Below, piece by piece: positions 32,130 through 41,877 of a DNA stretch of 64,000 nucleotides. This stretch comes from Paenibacillus oceani (GTDB taxonomy: Bacteria; Bacillota; Bacilli; Paenibacillales; NBRC-103111), in the NCBI RefSeq assembly GCF_014705615.1, contig NZ_JACXJA010000003.1, positions 62,001-126,000 on the forward strand, written 5' to 3'. The number at the start of each line of letters is the position of its first letter. Position 1 is the first letter of the stretch. A program made the translations under genes and the position numbers. Under the pieces are notes generated by a model, which saw only the letters and a program-made list of their open reading frames with translations, was not told the origin of the DNA and did not search any database.

Positions 32130-34724
32130 TTACTTCAATAGATCGAGCGGGAAGGTGCGGGTCATCGAAGCTTCACTCGCCGGATCAATCCCCGGCATAG
32201 GGGCGGTAAATTCCAGCTCCCCTTCCTCCGTGATCCGGCTCGTAACGAGGCCGGCATCCAGGCCGTACCGGGTTACATGCCCGGAAGCGAGGTCCAGCAC
32301 GACCAACTGATTGGTCCTCTTCTGCCTGTCGTCGTACAAGTCGCCGCGGTGCAGGGTGAAGATCAGCTTGTTGCTATGCAGCACAATATTGCCGGCGGTA
32401 GCGATATGCTGCCTGAACAGTTCGGCGTGTTGGCCGGAGACGAGATCGATCCCGATAATCCGGTAACCTTGGACGAGATACAGCTTGTTCTTCACCGCGT
32501 CGAGCTGATAGGAGCCTTCTCCGGACAAATGGTAGATGTATTCGCCATCCGGCTGCACCCGCGGGAACGTCAGGGTACGCTTCCACACTCCGCCGCGGCT
32601 GAAGATCAGCGCTTTCTCGTCCATCAAGACGATGATCTCGTGCTCGTAAGGAATCAGCTTCGTCCGGAACGATCCGTTCAGGTTGAAGCCCGTGTAATAG
32701 GCCCGGTAGCGCTCCGACCCCGGCTCGTATACGATCACATGGCCGAGAAAATGAATCCATGTACGTCCCGTCTCCGGATCGGCAAGATAGGAGTCTTGGA
32801 ACCAGTCGATCTCCTCCATAGGTTCCGACGTCTCTGGCAGAGCAGCGGTCTCGCCGATGATGTGCAAATCGGCGTTCATTCTCGTTACTCCGGATATACT
32901 GACGACTTGCAGTGTATCCGATGTCCCGACATCGATGGAGGCCGGATACGGCAGCGGCTGCTCCTTCACGACCCCGAACCGGTCGTCCAGCTTCAGAATC
33001 CGGTTGCCGAACGTATCGGCCACGTACCAGTAACCGTCTTTTTTCGTAAAATCCGAAGCCGTTCTGCTGCCGCCGCCTTTGCCGTAATAAGCGGTATAAC
33101 TCAACTTTACAGGGAGCTTCGCCAGCTCGGCCAGTTCGCCGTTCTCGACCCGATAGAGCGTCTCTTCAACCAGGACGATCCACTCGCCGCCGATGTGCCG
33201 GACGACCGGTAGAGTGCTGTAGTCTCCGCAGCCGACTATACACGACGTTTCGAGCGCTTCGCGCACAGGCTGCGGGAAGCTGGCATACGAATCTGTGCCT
33301 TGCCATAACGATTGCGGCACTTTTAAAGGGCTGAGCTTGTATTGCTCGCCGCCGTTCGCTGCGGAAACGATCGTCCATGTCAGGTCGGCTAGATGAATCC
33401 ATAAGTCCTCCAGCCGGTTAACCGCCGTCCGGCCTGCAGGACGGTAGTGAATGAGATCGTAAGCGGATAAGACGAGAGATTCGCCGCCTCGTTCGAAATG
33501 GAGCCAATCCCCCGAGCGTCCGGTAAACCGGGCTCCGTCTAACGGATACGCCCCGTAGATCTCAGCCATTTTCCTCGTGCTCCAATCGACCTCGTAGTGA
33601 AGCAGCTCGATTTGCGTTCCGCCGATCTTGTAATAATTGTACAAATTATACATGTTCCATTCGTCCTGAAAAAGACGCGGGTTATCGTCGAAGTAGAGGG
33701 GGGAGCTTCCATTGAGAAAAGCCAAATCGGCCTTGCCGTCCGGAGCCTGGAATCTGCCGAGCAAGTAGCGGTTCCCATGGATATCCTCGAACGGTCTGAA
33801 TCCGGCAACCGCATGATCGACGAACCGGGCGATAACCGGATACTCCTCTTCCCAAAATACGATCGTTCCCCGCTCGTCTTCGAATACGGACAGGAGGGAC
33901 CCTTGAGGAAGAGCAAACTGCCGCTGCCGCTCGAAGGCAAGCGGTTCGGCCTGCGGCGACGGTTTCCGCAGATGGTAGCGGTCCCAGGTGTCCGGGTCAC
34001 TGGGGTTCGCGAATCGGAGATTTACCGACAGGAACCTGGATTCGCCCGGCTTATACACATACTCGGAGAAGCCCGATCCGTTCATGAATGTCAGGAAGAT
34101 AAGCCGCGGGTTTTCGGTAAACGTTGCCGTGAGCAATTGTTCCGGTCCCAGCATGGGATCGAGCGGGATAACGGCAAAAGGGCGTGCAGGATCGGCATGC
34201 TGCTCGATCGAATGCCATTTACCCATTGGATGTTCACGGTTACGAAGCTGCTCGCCGATTAATACATGGTCTCCATTGCGCCATAGTCCGGCCGATGTTC
34301 CCTGGTCGAACTTGAGCAGTTGCTGCTGCCGGAACGTTCCGCGCTCATCCGTGAACAGGCGGTATAGGTGCTGGTTCTCCAAATAAAGAAGCCCCCGGCA
34401 ACGATCCGCGTTGTCGACGAGCACCAACGGTTCAGGCGACGCGGTATCGAACAAGCCTTCCGCCCGCTTCCATCCGGCCGACTCGTTCCACTTCTGCCTC
34501 AGCTCCCGAGCTTCCTTGGACAGGAAGCCGCCTCGGCTGCCAGTCAGATCCAGCAGAGCGGAAGCCGGACTGGTATGGCCAAACCGGCCGTCCGGCTGCT
34601 GTCTCTTCCCTTTCTCCAGCCGGTGATCGACAACCGGAATCCCCCAGTCGGAAGAGGCGGTTATTGTTAGGAATAATAACCCGATTACGAAAGCACCTAA
34701 TACCGCCACTCGTTTCCGAATCAA
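32130..34724 (-). CDS. Large exported protein of unknown function, beta-propeller-like
   Basis: An 864-residue protein starting at TTG 34724, after GAGGAGGGGG. Residues 1-24 are a signal peptide or signal anchor (RKRVAVLGAFVIGLLFLTITAS). The rest is made of many short beta-strand blocks rich in Trp/Tyr and separated by charged turns (for example DRYHLRKPSP, DGKADLAFLNG, GYWYVADTFGNRILKLDD, EYIYHLSGEGSYQLD), consistent with one or two beta-propellers. VADTFGNRILKLDDRFG is NHL-repeat-like. No catalytic motif is evident and no family is recognised. It is monocistronic, with its own terminator. Confidence 0.75.
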   Translation of the reverse strand: MIRKRVAVLGAFVIGLLFLTITASSDWGIPVVDHRLEKGKRQQPDGRFGHTSPASALLDLTGSRGGFLSKEARELRQKWNESAGWKRAEGLFDTASPEPLVLVDNADRCRGLLYLENQHLYRLFTDERGTFRQQQLLKFDQGTSAGLWRNGDHVLIGEQLRNREHPMGKWHSIEQHADPARPFAVIPLDPMLGPEQLLTATFTENPRLIFLTFMNGSGFSEYVYKPGESRFLSVNLRFANPSDPDTWDRYHLRKPSPQAEPLAFERQRQFALPQGSLLSVFEDERGTIVFWEEEYPVIARFVDHAVAGFRPFEDIHGNRYLLGRFQAPDGKADLAFLNGSSPLYFDDNPRLFQDEWNMYNLYNYYKIGGTQIELLHYEVDWSTRKMAEIYGAYPLDGARFTGRSGDWLHFERGGESLVLSAYDLIHYRPAGRTAVNRLEDLWIHLADLTWTIVSAANGGEQYKLSPLKVPQSLWQGTDSYASFPQPVREALETSCIVGCGDYSTLPVVRHIGGEWIVLVEETLYRVENGELAELAKLPVKLSYTAYYGKGGGSRTASDFTKKDGYWYVADTFGNRILKLDDRFGVVKEQPLPYPASIDVGTSDTLQVVSISGVTRMNADLHIIGETAALPETSEPMEEIDWFQDSYLADPETGRTWIHFLGHVIVYEPGSERYRAYYTGFNLNGSFRTKLIPYEHEIIVLMDEKALIFSRGGVWKRTLTFPRVQPDGEYIYHLSGEGSYQLDAVKNKLYLVQGYRIIGIDLVSGQHAELFRQHIATAGNIVLHSNKLIFTLHRGDLYDDRQKRTNQLVVLDLASGHVTRYGLDAGLVTSRITEEGELEFTAPMPGIDPASEASMTRTFPLDLLK

Positions 34725-34800
34725 AGGAACCCCCTCCTCACTTTTCCTTATATAGGAAATAGACGCGGCGAAGGGGAAGATGTTTCTGTGTCCGCGAACA

Positions 34801-34827
34801 AAAAAACGCCGCTTGCCTTCAAGCGGC
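34801..34827 (-). terminator. Terminator of the aminotransferase gene
   Basis: Minus strand GCCGCTTG-AAGG-CAAGCGGC, a perfect 8-bp stem, followed by a T run (positions 34800-34807). Confidence 0.85.
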
Positions 34828-34883
34828 TTCCGGACAGATCCGGGAGCCGGAATCGGGCAAGGGCGTAGCTTTTCGTCGAACCA

Positions 34884-36194
34884 TTATACGTTGGAAGCGG
34901 CTTTCTCCAAATCCAGAACGCCTTGATAAATCGTATCGAACAGCTCCTCCAGATGCTCCGCCTCAATGCAGGAGAAGGCGACGCGCAGATCGGTTTCGCC
35001 GAGGGCGATCGTCCCGATGCCGTATTGGTCGAGCAGGTGGAGACGGAGCTGCTCGGCGCCGACCGTCCTCAGCTTCAGGCACATGAAGTAGCCGGAGTTG
35101 AACGGGTAATACGTCCAAGCGGAATCGAATTTGCCGCTGTCGAGCAGCTCTTTCGTCCGGTTGGCGCGGGTTTTCATAATGTTGAACTTCTCCAGACGCT
35201 GCGCTTCGAATTCCGGAGATTGCAGGGCGCGAAGGACGAACGTCTGCGACGGATGCGGTCCGCTGGAGATCGTAGCGCGGATGATGCCCATCGTTTTCTG
35301 CTCCAATGCGCTAAGCAGCGCTTCGCTTTCCGAAGCGAAGGTGATGAATCCTACGCGGAAGCCCCATACGAACTCTTCCTTGGTAGCGCCGTCTACCTTG
35401 ATCGGCAGGATGCGCGGGTGAAGTCCGGCCAGATGGCCGAACAGCGACTCGTGGAGCGAATCTTCGAAAAACAGGCTGAAGTAGGCGTCGTCGGTGACGG
35501 CAACGATGTTGATTCCGGCTTCGGTGCCTGCGACAAGCGCGGCGACGATCGCTCTGCCTTCCTCGGCGTTCGGCGTATAACCGGTCGGATTGTTCGGGAA
35601 GTTCAGGATGACGATCGCTTTGCCCTTGTCCTTCTGGGCGAGGACGGCTTCCTGCAGAGCGGCGGCGTTAAACTTGCCGTCGTCGCCGTATAACGCGAAG
35701 TTGACGATCTCCGCGCCGCGGCGGATGCTGAAGCACAGCTCATAGTTCTCCCAGTTTTTGTCCGGGAAAATGACGGCGTCTCCCTCATCCGCAAACAAAT
35801 CGGCGACGATGCTGAGCCCGTGGGTCAGCGCGTTTGTGACGATCGGATTGCTATATGTTTTCCCTTGCAGCGAAGGGTTTTCGACGAGCATCTTGTCGCG
35901 CCATGCTTTGCGCAGGGCGGGCTTGCCTTCCGGCGGAGCATACGGGTATATGTCGCTTGGGTCATAAGCTTCGAGCGTATCCTGGATCGCTTTCAGATGC
36001 ATCGGCTTGCCTTGTTCCAAAGCAATCCCGATTGTAGCGTTAAATTTCTTGGCCTTCGTCTTCGCTTCGGCCGACTGGCTCAGGATGCCTTCTTTCGGAA
36101 AATAAATCGCTTTGCCGAGCCCCGACAGCATGGAGAATACATGCGGGTTCTCACTTTCGATGGTCGCGTTCAGTCGTTTCACCAATTCGTTCAT
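34884..36194 (-). CDS. PLP-dependent aminotransferase class I/II
   Basis: A 436-residue fold-type I aminotransferase. NFPNNPTGYTP (about 210-220) and VTDDAYFSLFFED (about 250) are the usual PLP-ring contacts; the Schiff-base lysine is in KVDGATKEEFVWGFRVGF (about 290), followed by the substrate-binding arginine region near RVAFSCIE. The exact amino acid used is uncertain; it resembles aromatic/aspartate-type enzymes of Bacilli. The ATG at 36194 is preceded by GGAAGG at 9 bases; the in-frame ATG at 36203 abuts the ribosome site and is rejected. Monocistronic. Confidence 0.86.
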   Translation of the reverse strand: MNELVKRLNATIESENPHVFSMLSGLGKAIYFPKEGILSQSAEAKTKAKKFNATIGIALEQGKPMHLKAIQDTLEAYDPSDIYPYAPPEGKPALRKAWRDKMLVENPSLQGKTYSNPIVTNALTHGLSIVADLFADEGDAVIFPDKNWENYELCFSIRRGAEIVNFALYGDDGKFNAAALQEAVLAQKDKGKAIVILNFPNNPTGYTPNAEEGRAIVAALVAGTEAGINIVAVTDDAYFSLFFEDSLHESLFGHLAGLHPRILPIKVDGATKEEFVWGFRVGFITFASESEALLSALEQKTMGIIRATISSGPHPSQTFVLRALQSPEFEAQRLEKFNIMKTRANRTKELLDSGKFDSAWTYYPFNSGYFMCLKLRTVGAEQLRLHLLDQYGIGTIALGETDLRVAFSCIEAEHLEELFDTIYQGVLDLEKAASNV

Positions 36195-36269
36195 CGGTTC
36201 CATCCTTCCAAACCTTGTTATCTTTTTCGAAGTCGGTCCTATTATATCATTTAGCCTATTCCGAGTCAC

Positions 36270-36590
36270 TCACGGATTCCCGGCGGACTCCGGACGCAAA
36301 TCGTCCCGGCAGATCGCTAAGGACCCGCCGAACGTTACGACAGTCGAGCCGGACAGCTTCAGCTGATTTTGCTCGTACAGGGCGTTGGAGTCGAACGTAA
36401 CGTCCTTGTCGACGCCCTTGACGTTCAGCTTGCCCTTCATCTTAAGAGGAACGACTGGCCTTCCTTCCATTCGGCCGGCACGCCTTCGAACGACGTGACT
36501 TGAAACGCAGCTTTCGGATAAGTTGCGGCCTGCAAATAATCGTTTCCTTTAATATGTCCGTCGCGCTGGCCGTTGCCCGAGCTGAGCAAG
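36270..36590 (-). pseudogene. Decayed YceI-family gene
   Basis: Two minus-strand frames together make most of a YceI (lipocalin-like polyisoprenoid-binding) domain. The first, about 36590-36440, reads GNGQRDGHIKGNDYLQAATY, PKAAFQVTSFEGVP and AEWKEGQSF. After a one-base slip near 36445 the second continues LKMKGKLNVKGVDKDVTFDS and KLSGSTVVTF to 36270. The N-terminal strands and signal peptide are missing, and the end (FGGSLAICRDDLRPES) no longer matches the family. A frameshift and a 5' truncation mark it as a pseudogene. Confidence 0.75.
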
Positions 36591-36950
36591 GCATACGGGG
36601 TTATTTTTGGCAAGCAGGCTTTCCGTGCCCATTGCTCATGAATTATTCCGTGCGGCCATAGAGATGTATAGAACGGAACTTTTGGGTTTATACCAACAAG
36701 AGAAAGAGCATTTTCGGCTCGTTTTGAGACTGGTCCGGATTTTCTTTTTTCAGTGGGATCGGTTACAATAAATGAACATTGTTTTTCAGGCTGCAAGGTT
36801 CGGACAGGGGCAGGCAGGTTCACCCCGCAGGAAGAAGAGATCGGCACGTTCAGCGTTCAAAGACGATATGCCGCAAAAATCGGACAGCTAACAGTCAACG
36901 GTCATGGCGCCGGCGTTCGCCTCGGCTGTTGCAGGCGGAAAGGGGGACGT

Positions 36951-37427
36951 ATGCATCCGAAATTAAGAGCCGCGGGAGTTATGATCCGGGACGTCGCAGC
37001 GGGGGAGGGCCGGCAGGGCAGCACCCGGCAAGTGCTTGTGCAATGCGACGAGGACGAATCGTTTTACCGGTTCGCCGGCGGAACGGTGGAGTACGGCGAG
37101 ACGGCTGCCGAAGCGATTATTCGCGAGTTTATGGAAGAATATGATTTGGAGGTTCGGGTCGGGCCTCTTATGGCGATTAACGAGCATTTTTTTCAATATT
37201 ATGGCAAGGAACACCATCAGGTGACGCTGATCCATCTGTGCGAGCTGGAGCAGACGGACGAAATTCCGGAACCGCTCTGGCATAAGGAGCATTCGTCGGT
37301 GAAGCTTGTCTGGAGGACGCTGGGCCAACTGAAGCGCAGGCCGGTGTATCCGGAAGGTATATTCGCCCAGCTCGAAAAAAACCAGCCCGGTATGTCCCAT
37401 CTAGTAACCGGCCGCGGCTCTCGTTAA
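36951..37427 (+). CDS. Nudix hydrolase
   Basis: A 158-residue Nudix protein. The Nudix box GGTVEYGETAAEAIIREFMEEY (GX5EX7REUXEE) lies at about residues 43-64 and binds the metal for cleaving a nucleoside diphosphate linked to X. GGAAAGGGGG precedes the ATG at 36951; the frame is open upstream but without a ribosome site. Substrate unknown. It is transcribed alone between the YceI relic and a VanW-family gene. Confidence 0.87.
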   Translation: MHPKLRAAGVMIRDVAAGEGRQGSTRQVLVQCDEDESFYRFAGGTVEYGETAAEAIIREFMEEYDLEVRVGPLMAINEHFFQYYGKEHHQVTLIHLCELEQTDEIPEPLWHKEHSSVKLVWRTLGQLKRRPVYPEGIFAQLEKNQPGMSHLVTGRGSR

Positions 37428-37622
37428 ATAATGGGCCGCCGCAATCGATTAGCCGAATAAAGGAAGACGTGCAAGGCGCCCGCTACGGGTGCCTTTTATT
37501 ATTCCGGGAAGGCTGCGCTTTTGCACGATTTTTCGGCAGCGGTAATAATTCCGCCGGATGTAGGAAAATGTATCAAGAGGAACTTTTCCTGTTCAACCTA
37601 CCGGTGGGGAGGGACGCCGATA

Positions 37623-38579
37623 TTGAAAGCTGCATGGATGATCGGACTGCTGCTGCTGGTCCAACAAGTGAACGCCCCCGGGGAAGCCGTAATCGAGCAT
37701 GAGGGGCAGCGGGTGGCTACGGCCGTTCGCAACGAGTATGCGCTGCCGGGGCAGTCGATGGTCGATAGGGACCGGCTGGGCCGGCTGATGGACGAGCTCG
37801 ACCGTAACATGTACCGGGCTCCGCAAAATGCGCGAATCGGCGCGAACGGCAGGATCGAGAAGGAGCAGCCCGGCTACAGGCTGAACCGCACCGCGTTCGA
37901 GGAGCGGTTTTATTCGTATTTTTACGGAACCGGCCCTTCGGTCATCGATCTGCCGAGGACGGCGCTGTATCCGAAGGTGGACAGCGAGCTGCTGGCCAAC
38001 ATCCGGGTCAAGCCGATCGGGCACTATGTCACCTACTACAACTCGAACAACAAAAACCGGATGCACAATATCTCGACCGCGGTTATAGCGATTAACAACC
38101 ATGTGCTCTTCCCCGGAGAGCTGTTCTCGTTTAATCAGGTGGTCGGGGAGCGGACCGAGAAAAGAGGATACCTGAAAGCCCCGGTAATCGTAAGAGGAGA
38201 GCTGGCCGAGGGGATCGGGGGCGGCATCTGCCAGGTGTCGTCGACGCTGTTCAACGCCGCGGACCGCGCTGGCATGCATATCGTGCAGCGTTATTCGCAC
38301 AGCCGCAATGTGCCGTACGTGCTGCCTGGCCGAGACGCTACCGTGAGCTGGAACGGCCCTGATTTTACCTTTATGAACAAATACAATCAGCCTGTTCTGA
38401 TCCGCGCATTCACGGGCGGAGGCAGTTTGTTCGTCAGCCTGTATTCGTCGGACGTGATCGAATACAAGCCGCGCGAAGTGCCCAGTACGGCGGTACGCAT
38501 TCCGGAAGAAATCTCGATCGAGACGGATGCGGACGATCCGGGCGGCCCGCCCCGGGCACGGCAGGAAGAGCGCGAGTAA
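37623..38579 (+). CDS. VanW family protein
   Basis: A 318-residue exported protein. A hydrophobic N-terminal segment (AAWMIGLLLLVQQVNA) acts as a signal peptide. Residues about 150-280 hold the VanW domain: HNISTAVIAINNHVLFPGEL, FSFNQVVGERTEKRGY, then GGGICQVSSTLFNA and the SHSRNVPYVLPGRDATV region. VanW is carried in some vanB-type vancomycin clusters but is widespread in Firmicutes and has no proven function; the cell wall is the presumed site. The TTG at 37623 follows GGAGGG and is preferred over an upstream ATG-led frame at 37521 that lacks a ribosome site. Confidence 0.83.
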   Translation: MKAAWMIGLLLLVQQVNAPGEAVIEHEGQRVATAVRNEYALPGQSMVDRDRLGRLMDELDRNMYRAPQNARIGANGRIEKEQPGYRLNRTAFEERFYSYFYGTGPSVIDLPRTALYPKVDSELLANIRVKPIGHYVTYYNSNNKNRMHNISTAVIAINNHVLFPGELFSFNQVVGERTEKRGYLKAPVIVRGELAEGIGGGICQVSSTLFNAADRAGMHIVQRYSHSRNVPYVLPGRDATVSWNGPDFTFMNKYNQPVLIRAFTGGGSLFVSLYSSDVIEYKPREVPSTAVRIPEEISIETDADDPGGPPRARQEERE

Positions 38580-38728
38580 TCGGTTATTCAAGTGCGATGC
38601 CAAAATAAACCTCCAGGTTCGCGAATTCCGCGGATTCGGGGGTTTTTCGCATTCCGCCTATAAACGGAACGCCTATGCGGGCCGGAGTGGGGGTTCATTT
38701 TGTACAAAGATAAGGTTACGTTTGTCCA

Positions 38729-38758
38729 TTGCCATGCCAAGCCATGCGAGGCTACAAT
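38729..38758 (+). promoter_or_regulatory. Sigma-A promoter of the ferredoxin-NADP reductase gene
   Basis: TTGCCA (38729-38734), 18-bp spacer, TACAAT (38753-38758), with a Fur box 12 bases downstream. Confidence 0.55.
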
Positions 38759-38770
38759 AGTCAGGGAGAT

Positions 38771-38789
38771 ATTGAGAATCAATATCAAT
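38771..38789. promoter_or_regulatory. Fur box 1
   Basis: ATTGAGAATCAATATCAAT matches the 7-1-7 Fur consensus (TGATAATNATTATCA) well and lies just downstream of the -10 of the reductase gene. The same 19-mer occurs at 41794-41812. Confidence 0.75.
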
Positions 38790-38826
38790 TACAAATAAAA
38801 AACGTTTTGTTGCGGAGGAACGGGTT

Positions 38827-39864
38827 ATGGTGGAGCCAATGGAATTGTACGACGTGACGATCATCGGCGGCGGCCCTGCCGGGATGTACGCCGCTTTTTA
38901 TAGCGGAATGCGCGATTTGAAAACAAAGCTGATCGAGGCGAGGGAAGAGCTTGGTGGGCGTATGCTCATCTATCCGGAGAAAATGATCTGGGACGTAGGC
39001 GGCTTCGCCCCTGTCGTCTGTCAGCAACTGATCGCCCAGCTTGCCCAGCAGGCGACCGTGTTCGACCCGACTCTCGTCTTCGGCCAGCATATTAAGCATC
39101 TCGAACGAAAAGAGGACGGCACGTTTGTGCTTATAGCCGATTCGGGTGAGAAGCATTGGACGCGGACGGTGGTGCTTGCCCTGGGCCGGGGGATCTTGAA
39201 GATGGCGAAGCTGGATATCGAAGGAGCCGACCGGTTCGAGATTACGAATCTCCACTATACGGTGCAGGAGCTTGAGCCGTTCCGCGGCAAACGCGTGCTA
39301 ATATCGGGTGGAGGCAACTCGGCGGTAGACTGGGCCAACGAGCTGCAGCCGATCGCGCAAAGCGTAACGGTCGTCCATCGCCGCGAGATGTTCGGCGGGC
39401 ACGAGAAAAATATTATCCGGATGAAGCAATCCGTTGCGGCTGTCCGGACTCCGTATGCGTTAACCCAACTGCACAGCGAGGATGGGCAGACGATCGGCAA
39501 AGTGACGATTTGCCACGTGGAGACAGGCGAAACCGAGCAACTGGGTGTCGATGCGGTTATTGTCAATCACGGGCTGAAGTCGGACTTCTCGGGAATTAAC
39601 GAGTGGGGACTCCAGATGGACGATTGGAACGTGTACGTGAACGGCAAGCTGGAGACGAACGTGCCCGGCATCTATGCCGCCGGTGATTTCGTCAATTTCG
39701 ACAGCAAGGTGAATCTGATCGCGGGGGCGTTCTCCGACGCCGTGCTAGCGGTCAACAGCGCGAAATTGCATATGGAGCCGGAGGCGCCGCGGATGGCGTA
39801 CGTCTCGTCGCACAACGACCGGTTCAAAGAGAAAAACCGCGCGCTCGGCGTCGCGGACGAATAA
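38827..39864 (+). CDS. Ferredoxin--NADP(+) reductase, type 2 (thioredoxin-reductase-like)
   Basis: A 345-residue flavoprotein of the YumC type. FAD motif [16 protein letters not shown] (about 13-28), NADPH motif [15 protein letters not shown] (about 159-173), and the late [25 protein letters not shown] (FAD ribityl binding). It lacks the CxxC of thioredoxin reductases. It moves electrons between NADPH and ferredoxin or flavodoxin and can support ferric-siderophore reduction. GGAGG precedes the ATG. The Fur box in its promoter links it to iron limitation and to the neighbouring siderophore genes. Confidence 0.88.
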   Translation: MVEPMELYDVTIIGGGPAGMYAAFYSGMRDLKTKLIEAREELGGRMLIYPEKMIWDVGGFAPVVCQQLIAQLAQQATVFDPTLVFGQHIKHLERKEDGTFVLIADSGEKHWTRTVVLALGRGILKMAKLDIEGADRFEITNLHYTVQELEPFRGKRVLISGGGNSAVDWANELQPIAQSVTVVHRREMFGGHEKNIIRMKQSVAAVRTPYALTQLHSEDGQTIGKVTICHVETGETEQLGVDAVIVNHGLKSDFSGINEWGLQMDDWNVYVNGKLETNVPGIYAAGDFVNFDSKVNLIAGAFSDAVLAVNSAKLHMEPEAPRMAYVSSHNDRFKEKNRALGVADE

Positions 39865-39929
39865 CAGCCGTCCCTTTTCAGGGACGGCTGGGCATGAAGC
39901 CGGGGCCGGGGGAGAGGCCGAGGCCGGGT

Positions 39930-41597
39930 TCAACTGTTGGCGAGGAGCAGGCGGGGAAGCGCATCGAGCAGCTTTTCCCGGGTCAGTGCGTCCCCGAAGT
40001 TCCATTTGGCCGCTTCCACACAGTAGACACGGCCGTTCCTAACGGGAGGCAGGCTGCGCCAGAGTGCACTCTCCATCAACTGCTCCATCGCGACTTTCGA
40101 TTCGGCGTTTCCCGGCAGCAGCATGAAGATATGGTCTCCGGTATAGGCGGGCAGATGACGCTCCGTTATTTCGGCGAATCCTAAACCTGCGTCCAACAGA
40201 TCGCGGATTTTGTCCACCGGCTGGAAGCCATGCGGATGGTACAGCACCGAGGAAAGTCCGGATGCCCCCATCACGAACAGCCGGTTGCCGTGATCAAATA
40301 CGAATACGGAAGCCGTCTCGCCCGGCTCGATAACCGACCGAAGCTGCTGCCACACGACAGCGGCTTTATTGTTGTAGGTGTCCAGCCATTTTTCCGCTTC
40401 GCGTCTTTTGCCCAGCAGATGTCCGAGCGTAAGCAGCCGCTGGTCGAGAGGGGCGAAGGAGTTAAACGTTACCGTAGGAGCGATTTTCGATATTTTCGTA
40501 TACTGCTTCTCGTCCGAGCAGGCGAATATGATCAGATCCGGCTTCAGCTCCATCAGCTTGTCCGGGTTGATCGGATTGCCGACGTCCTGCACGTTGCGTA
40601 CCCGGTCTTTGAAGAAGGTGCGGCTTTTCCAGGATAAATTTCCGCCGATCGCGTCGACTCCGAGAGCCAACAGGTCGCCGAACGTTTCGCCGAAGTAAAT
40701 GATTCGTTTCGGCTGGGCGGGGATATCGACTTCGTGTCCGGTCCAGTCTCTTACGCGCGTGTTATGCTTCATATATTTGGCATACTGCTTGGGCGTCACG
40801 CCTGTCGTCTGTCGGAAGCGGCGGTTGAAATAATATTCGTCGGCAAAACCGACCCGGCCGGCGATCTCGCGTAGCGGTTCGTCGGAATGGACCAGCAGTT
40901 CCTTGGAGCGGTTGATGCGTAGCTCGGTCAAATAATCGAGCGGCTTCTTGCCGGTTAATTCCTGAAAGATCGGGGTGTACTGATAGTAGGGCACTCGGGC
41001 CATCTCGGCCAGTTGCTTCACGGTTATGCTGTGCATGTAATTGTTCCGCATATAACGGATCGTCGATTCCACCGCTTGCGTAGAGTTGGCGTGACCGGAG
41101 AACTCGAGGTTGTGCTCGAGCAGAAAACGGATCAGCTCCTGAAAACGGATATGCCGGTTCATCGATTCGATATCGCCGTCGCTGTCTTTCGCGTCGTACA
41201 GCTCCTCGGCGAGGCGAATCAGCCTGGAGAACGGATAAGCGGTCATTTCGAGCCGCCCGGAGAACAAGCTGCCGGTGTACGTCTCGGTGGTCCGTTGATC
41301 CGCGATATGGACGGCGGCGAAGGCCAGCTGGTAATACCTGAGCGAGCTGTCGAATCCGTTGAAGGTCCGGTAAGAGCGGCCCGGCGGGAGCAGGTAGCAT
41401 TTGTCGGTTTTCAGAAGGACGGTCGTATCGCTCGTATGGAGACTGCCGATTCCGTTCGTTACGATCAGAAGCGTGTACGGATCGCTGGTTTGTATATCGG
41501 AATCCCATCCGACCGGACGGACGGACAGGCTGATGTCAGTCATATGAAATAGCAGGGAGCGAAGCGGGACGGAAGTTGTCGGCTGTGAACCCATCAT
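39930..41597 (-). CDS. Btr-like AraC regulator fused to a siderophore-binding domain
   Basis: A 555-residue regulator. Residues about 10-110 are a cupin-like N-domain, about 190-285 the AraC DNA-binding domain (ITVKQLAEMARVPYYQYTPIF, LREIAGRVGFADEYYFNRRFRQTTG) and about 300-555 a FecB/FhuD-like periplasmic-binding fold (RIIYFGETFGDLLALGVDAIG, PDLIIFACSDEKQY, NGRVYCVEAAKWNFGDAL) with no signal peptide. This is the layout of Bacillus subtilis Btr (YbbB), which binds bacillibactin in the cytoplasm and activates its uptake genes. The start at 41597 follows AAGGAGG; the frame is open to 41645, which would include the Fur box. It is divergent from the FecCD operon it probably activates. Confidence 0.87.
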   Translation of the reverse strand: MMGSQPTTSVPLRSLLFHMTDISLSVRPVGWDSDIQTSDPYTLLIVTNGIGSLHTSDTTVLLKTDKCYLLPPGRSYRTFNGFDSSLRYYQLAFAAVHIADQRTTETYTGSLFSGRLEMTAYPFSRLIRLAEELYDAKDSDGDIESMNRHIRFQELIRFLLEHNLEFSGHANSTQAVESTIRYMRNNYMHSITVKQLAEMARVPYYQYTPIFQELTGKKPLDYLTELRINRSKELLVHSDEPLREIAGRVGFADEYYFNRRFRQTTGVTPKQYAKYMKHNTRVRDWTGHEVDIPAQPKRIIYFGETFGDLLALGVDAIGGNLSWKSRTFFKDRVRNVQDVGNPINPDKLMELKPDLIIFACSDEKQYTKISKIAPTVTFNSFAPLDQRLLTLGHLLGKRREAEKWLDTYNNKAAVVWQQLRSVIEPGETASVFVFDHGNRLFVMGASGLSSVLYHPHGFQPVDKIRDLLDAGLGFAEITERHLPAYTGDHIFMLLPGNAESKVAMEQLMESALWRSLPPVRNGRVYCVEAAKWNFGDALTREKLLDALPRLLLANS

Positions 41598-41633
41598 TCG
41601 TGCCTCCTTCAGGCAGGACATATTCGGAAGGAT

Positions 41634-41652
41634 ATTGATAATCATTATCAGT
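41634..41652. promoter_or_regulatory. Fur box 2 (upstream of the Btr-like regulator)
   Basis: ATTGATAATCATTATCAGT: the core TGATAATCATTATCA matches the Fur consensus exactly. It lies between the promoter and the ribosome site of the minus-strand regulator. Confidence 0.85.
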
Positions 41653-41660
41653 CATAATCC

Positions 41661-41689
41661 ATGATATAAGATTTCGGGTCGCCGCTCAA
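41661..41689 (-). promoter_or_regulatory. Sigma-A promoter of the Btr-like regulator
   Basis: Minus strand TTGAGC (41684-41689), 17-bp spacer, TATCAT (41661-41666), immediately upstream of Fur box 2. Confidence 0.6.
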
Positions 41690-41783
41690 CTGAAAAAACG
41701 TATTTTTCTTGGGAATGTTAAATTTGTACAAAAAAAACTTTCATTTTGTCTATTGCCGAGGAGAGGTCAGCTGATCTACTATT

Positions 41784-41812
41784 TATAATTGAAATTGAGA
41801 ATCAATATCAAT
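41784..41812 (+). promoter_or_regulatory. -10 element and Fur box 3 of the FecCD operon
   Basis: TATAAT (41784-41789) is followed by ATTGAGAATCAATATCAAT (41794-41812), identical over 19 bases to Fur box 1. No clear -35 is seen at 16-18 bp, which fits a promoter that needs the divergent activator. Confidence 0.75.
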
Positions 41813-41877
41813 CGTCATCTTCCTCTCAAGGGAGATCGAAAATAATTGGTCCAACCAATGTGGCAAAGGTGGCACTC

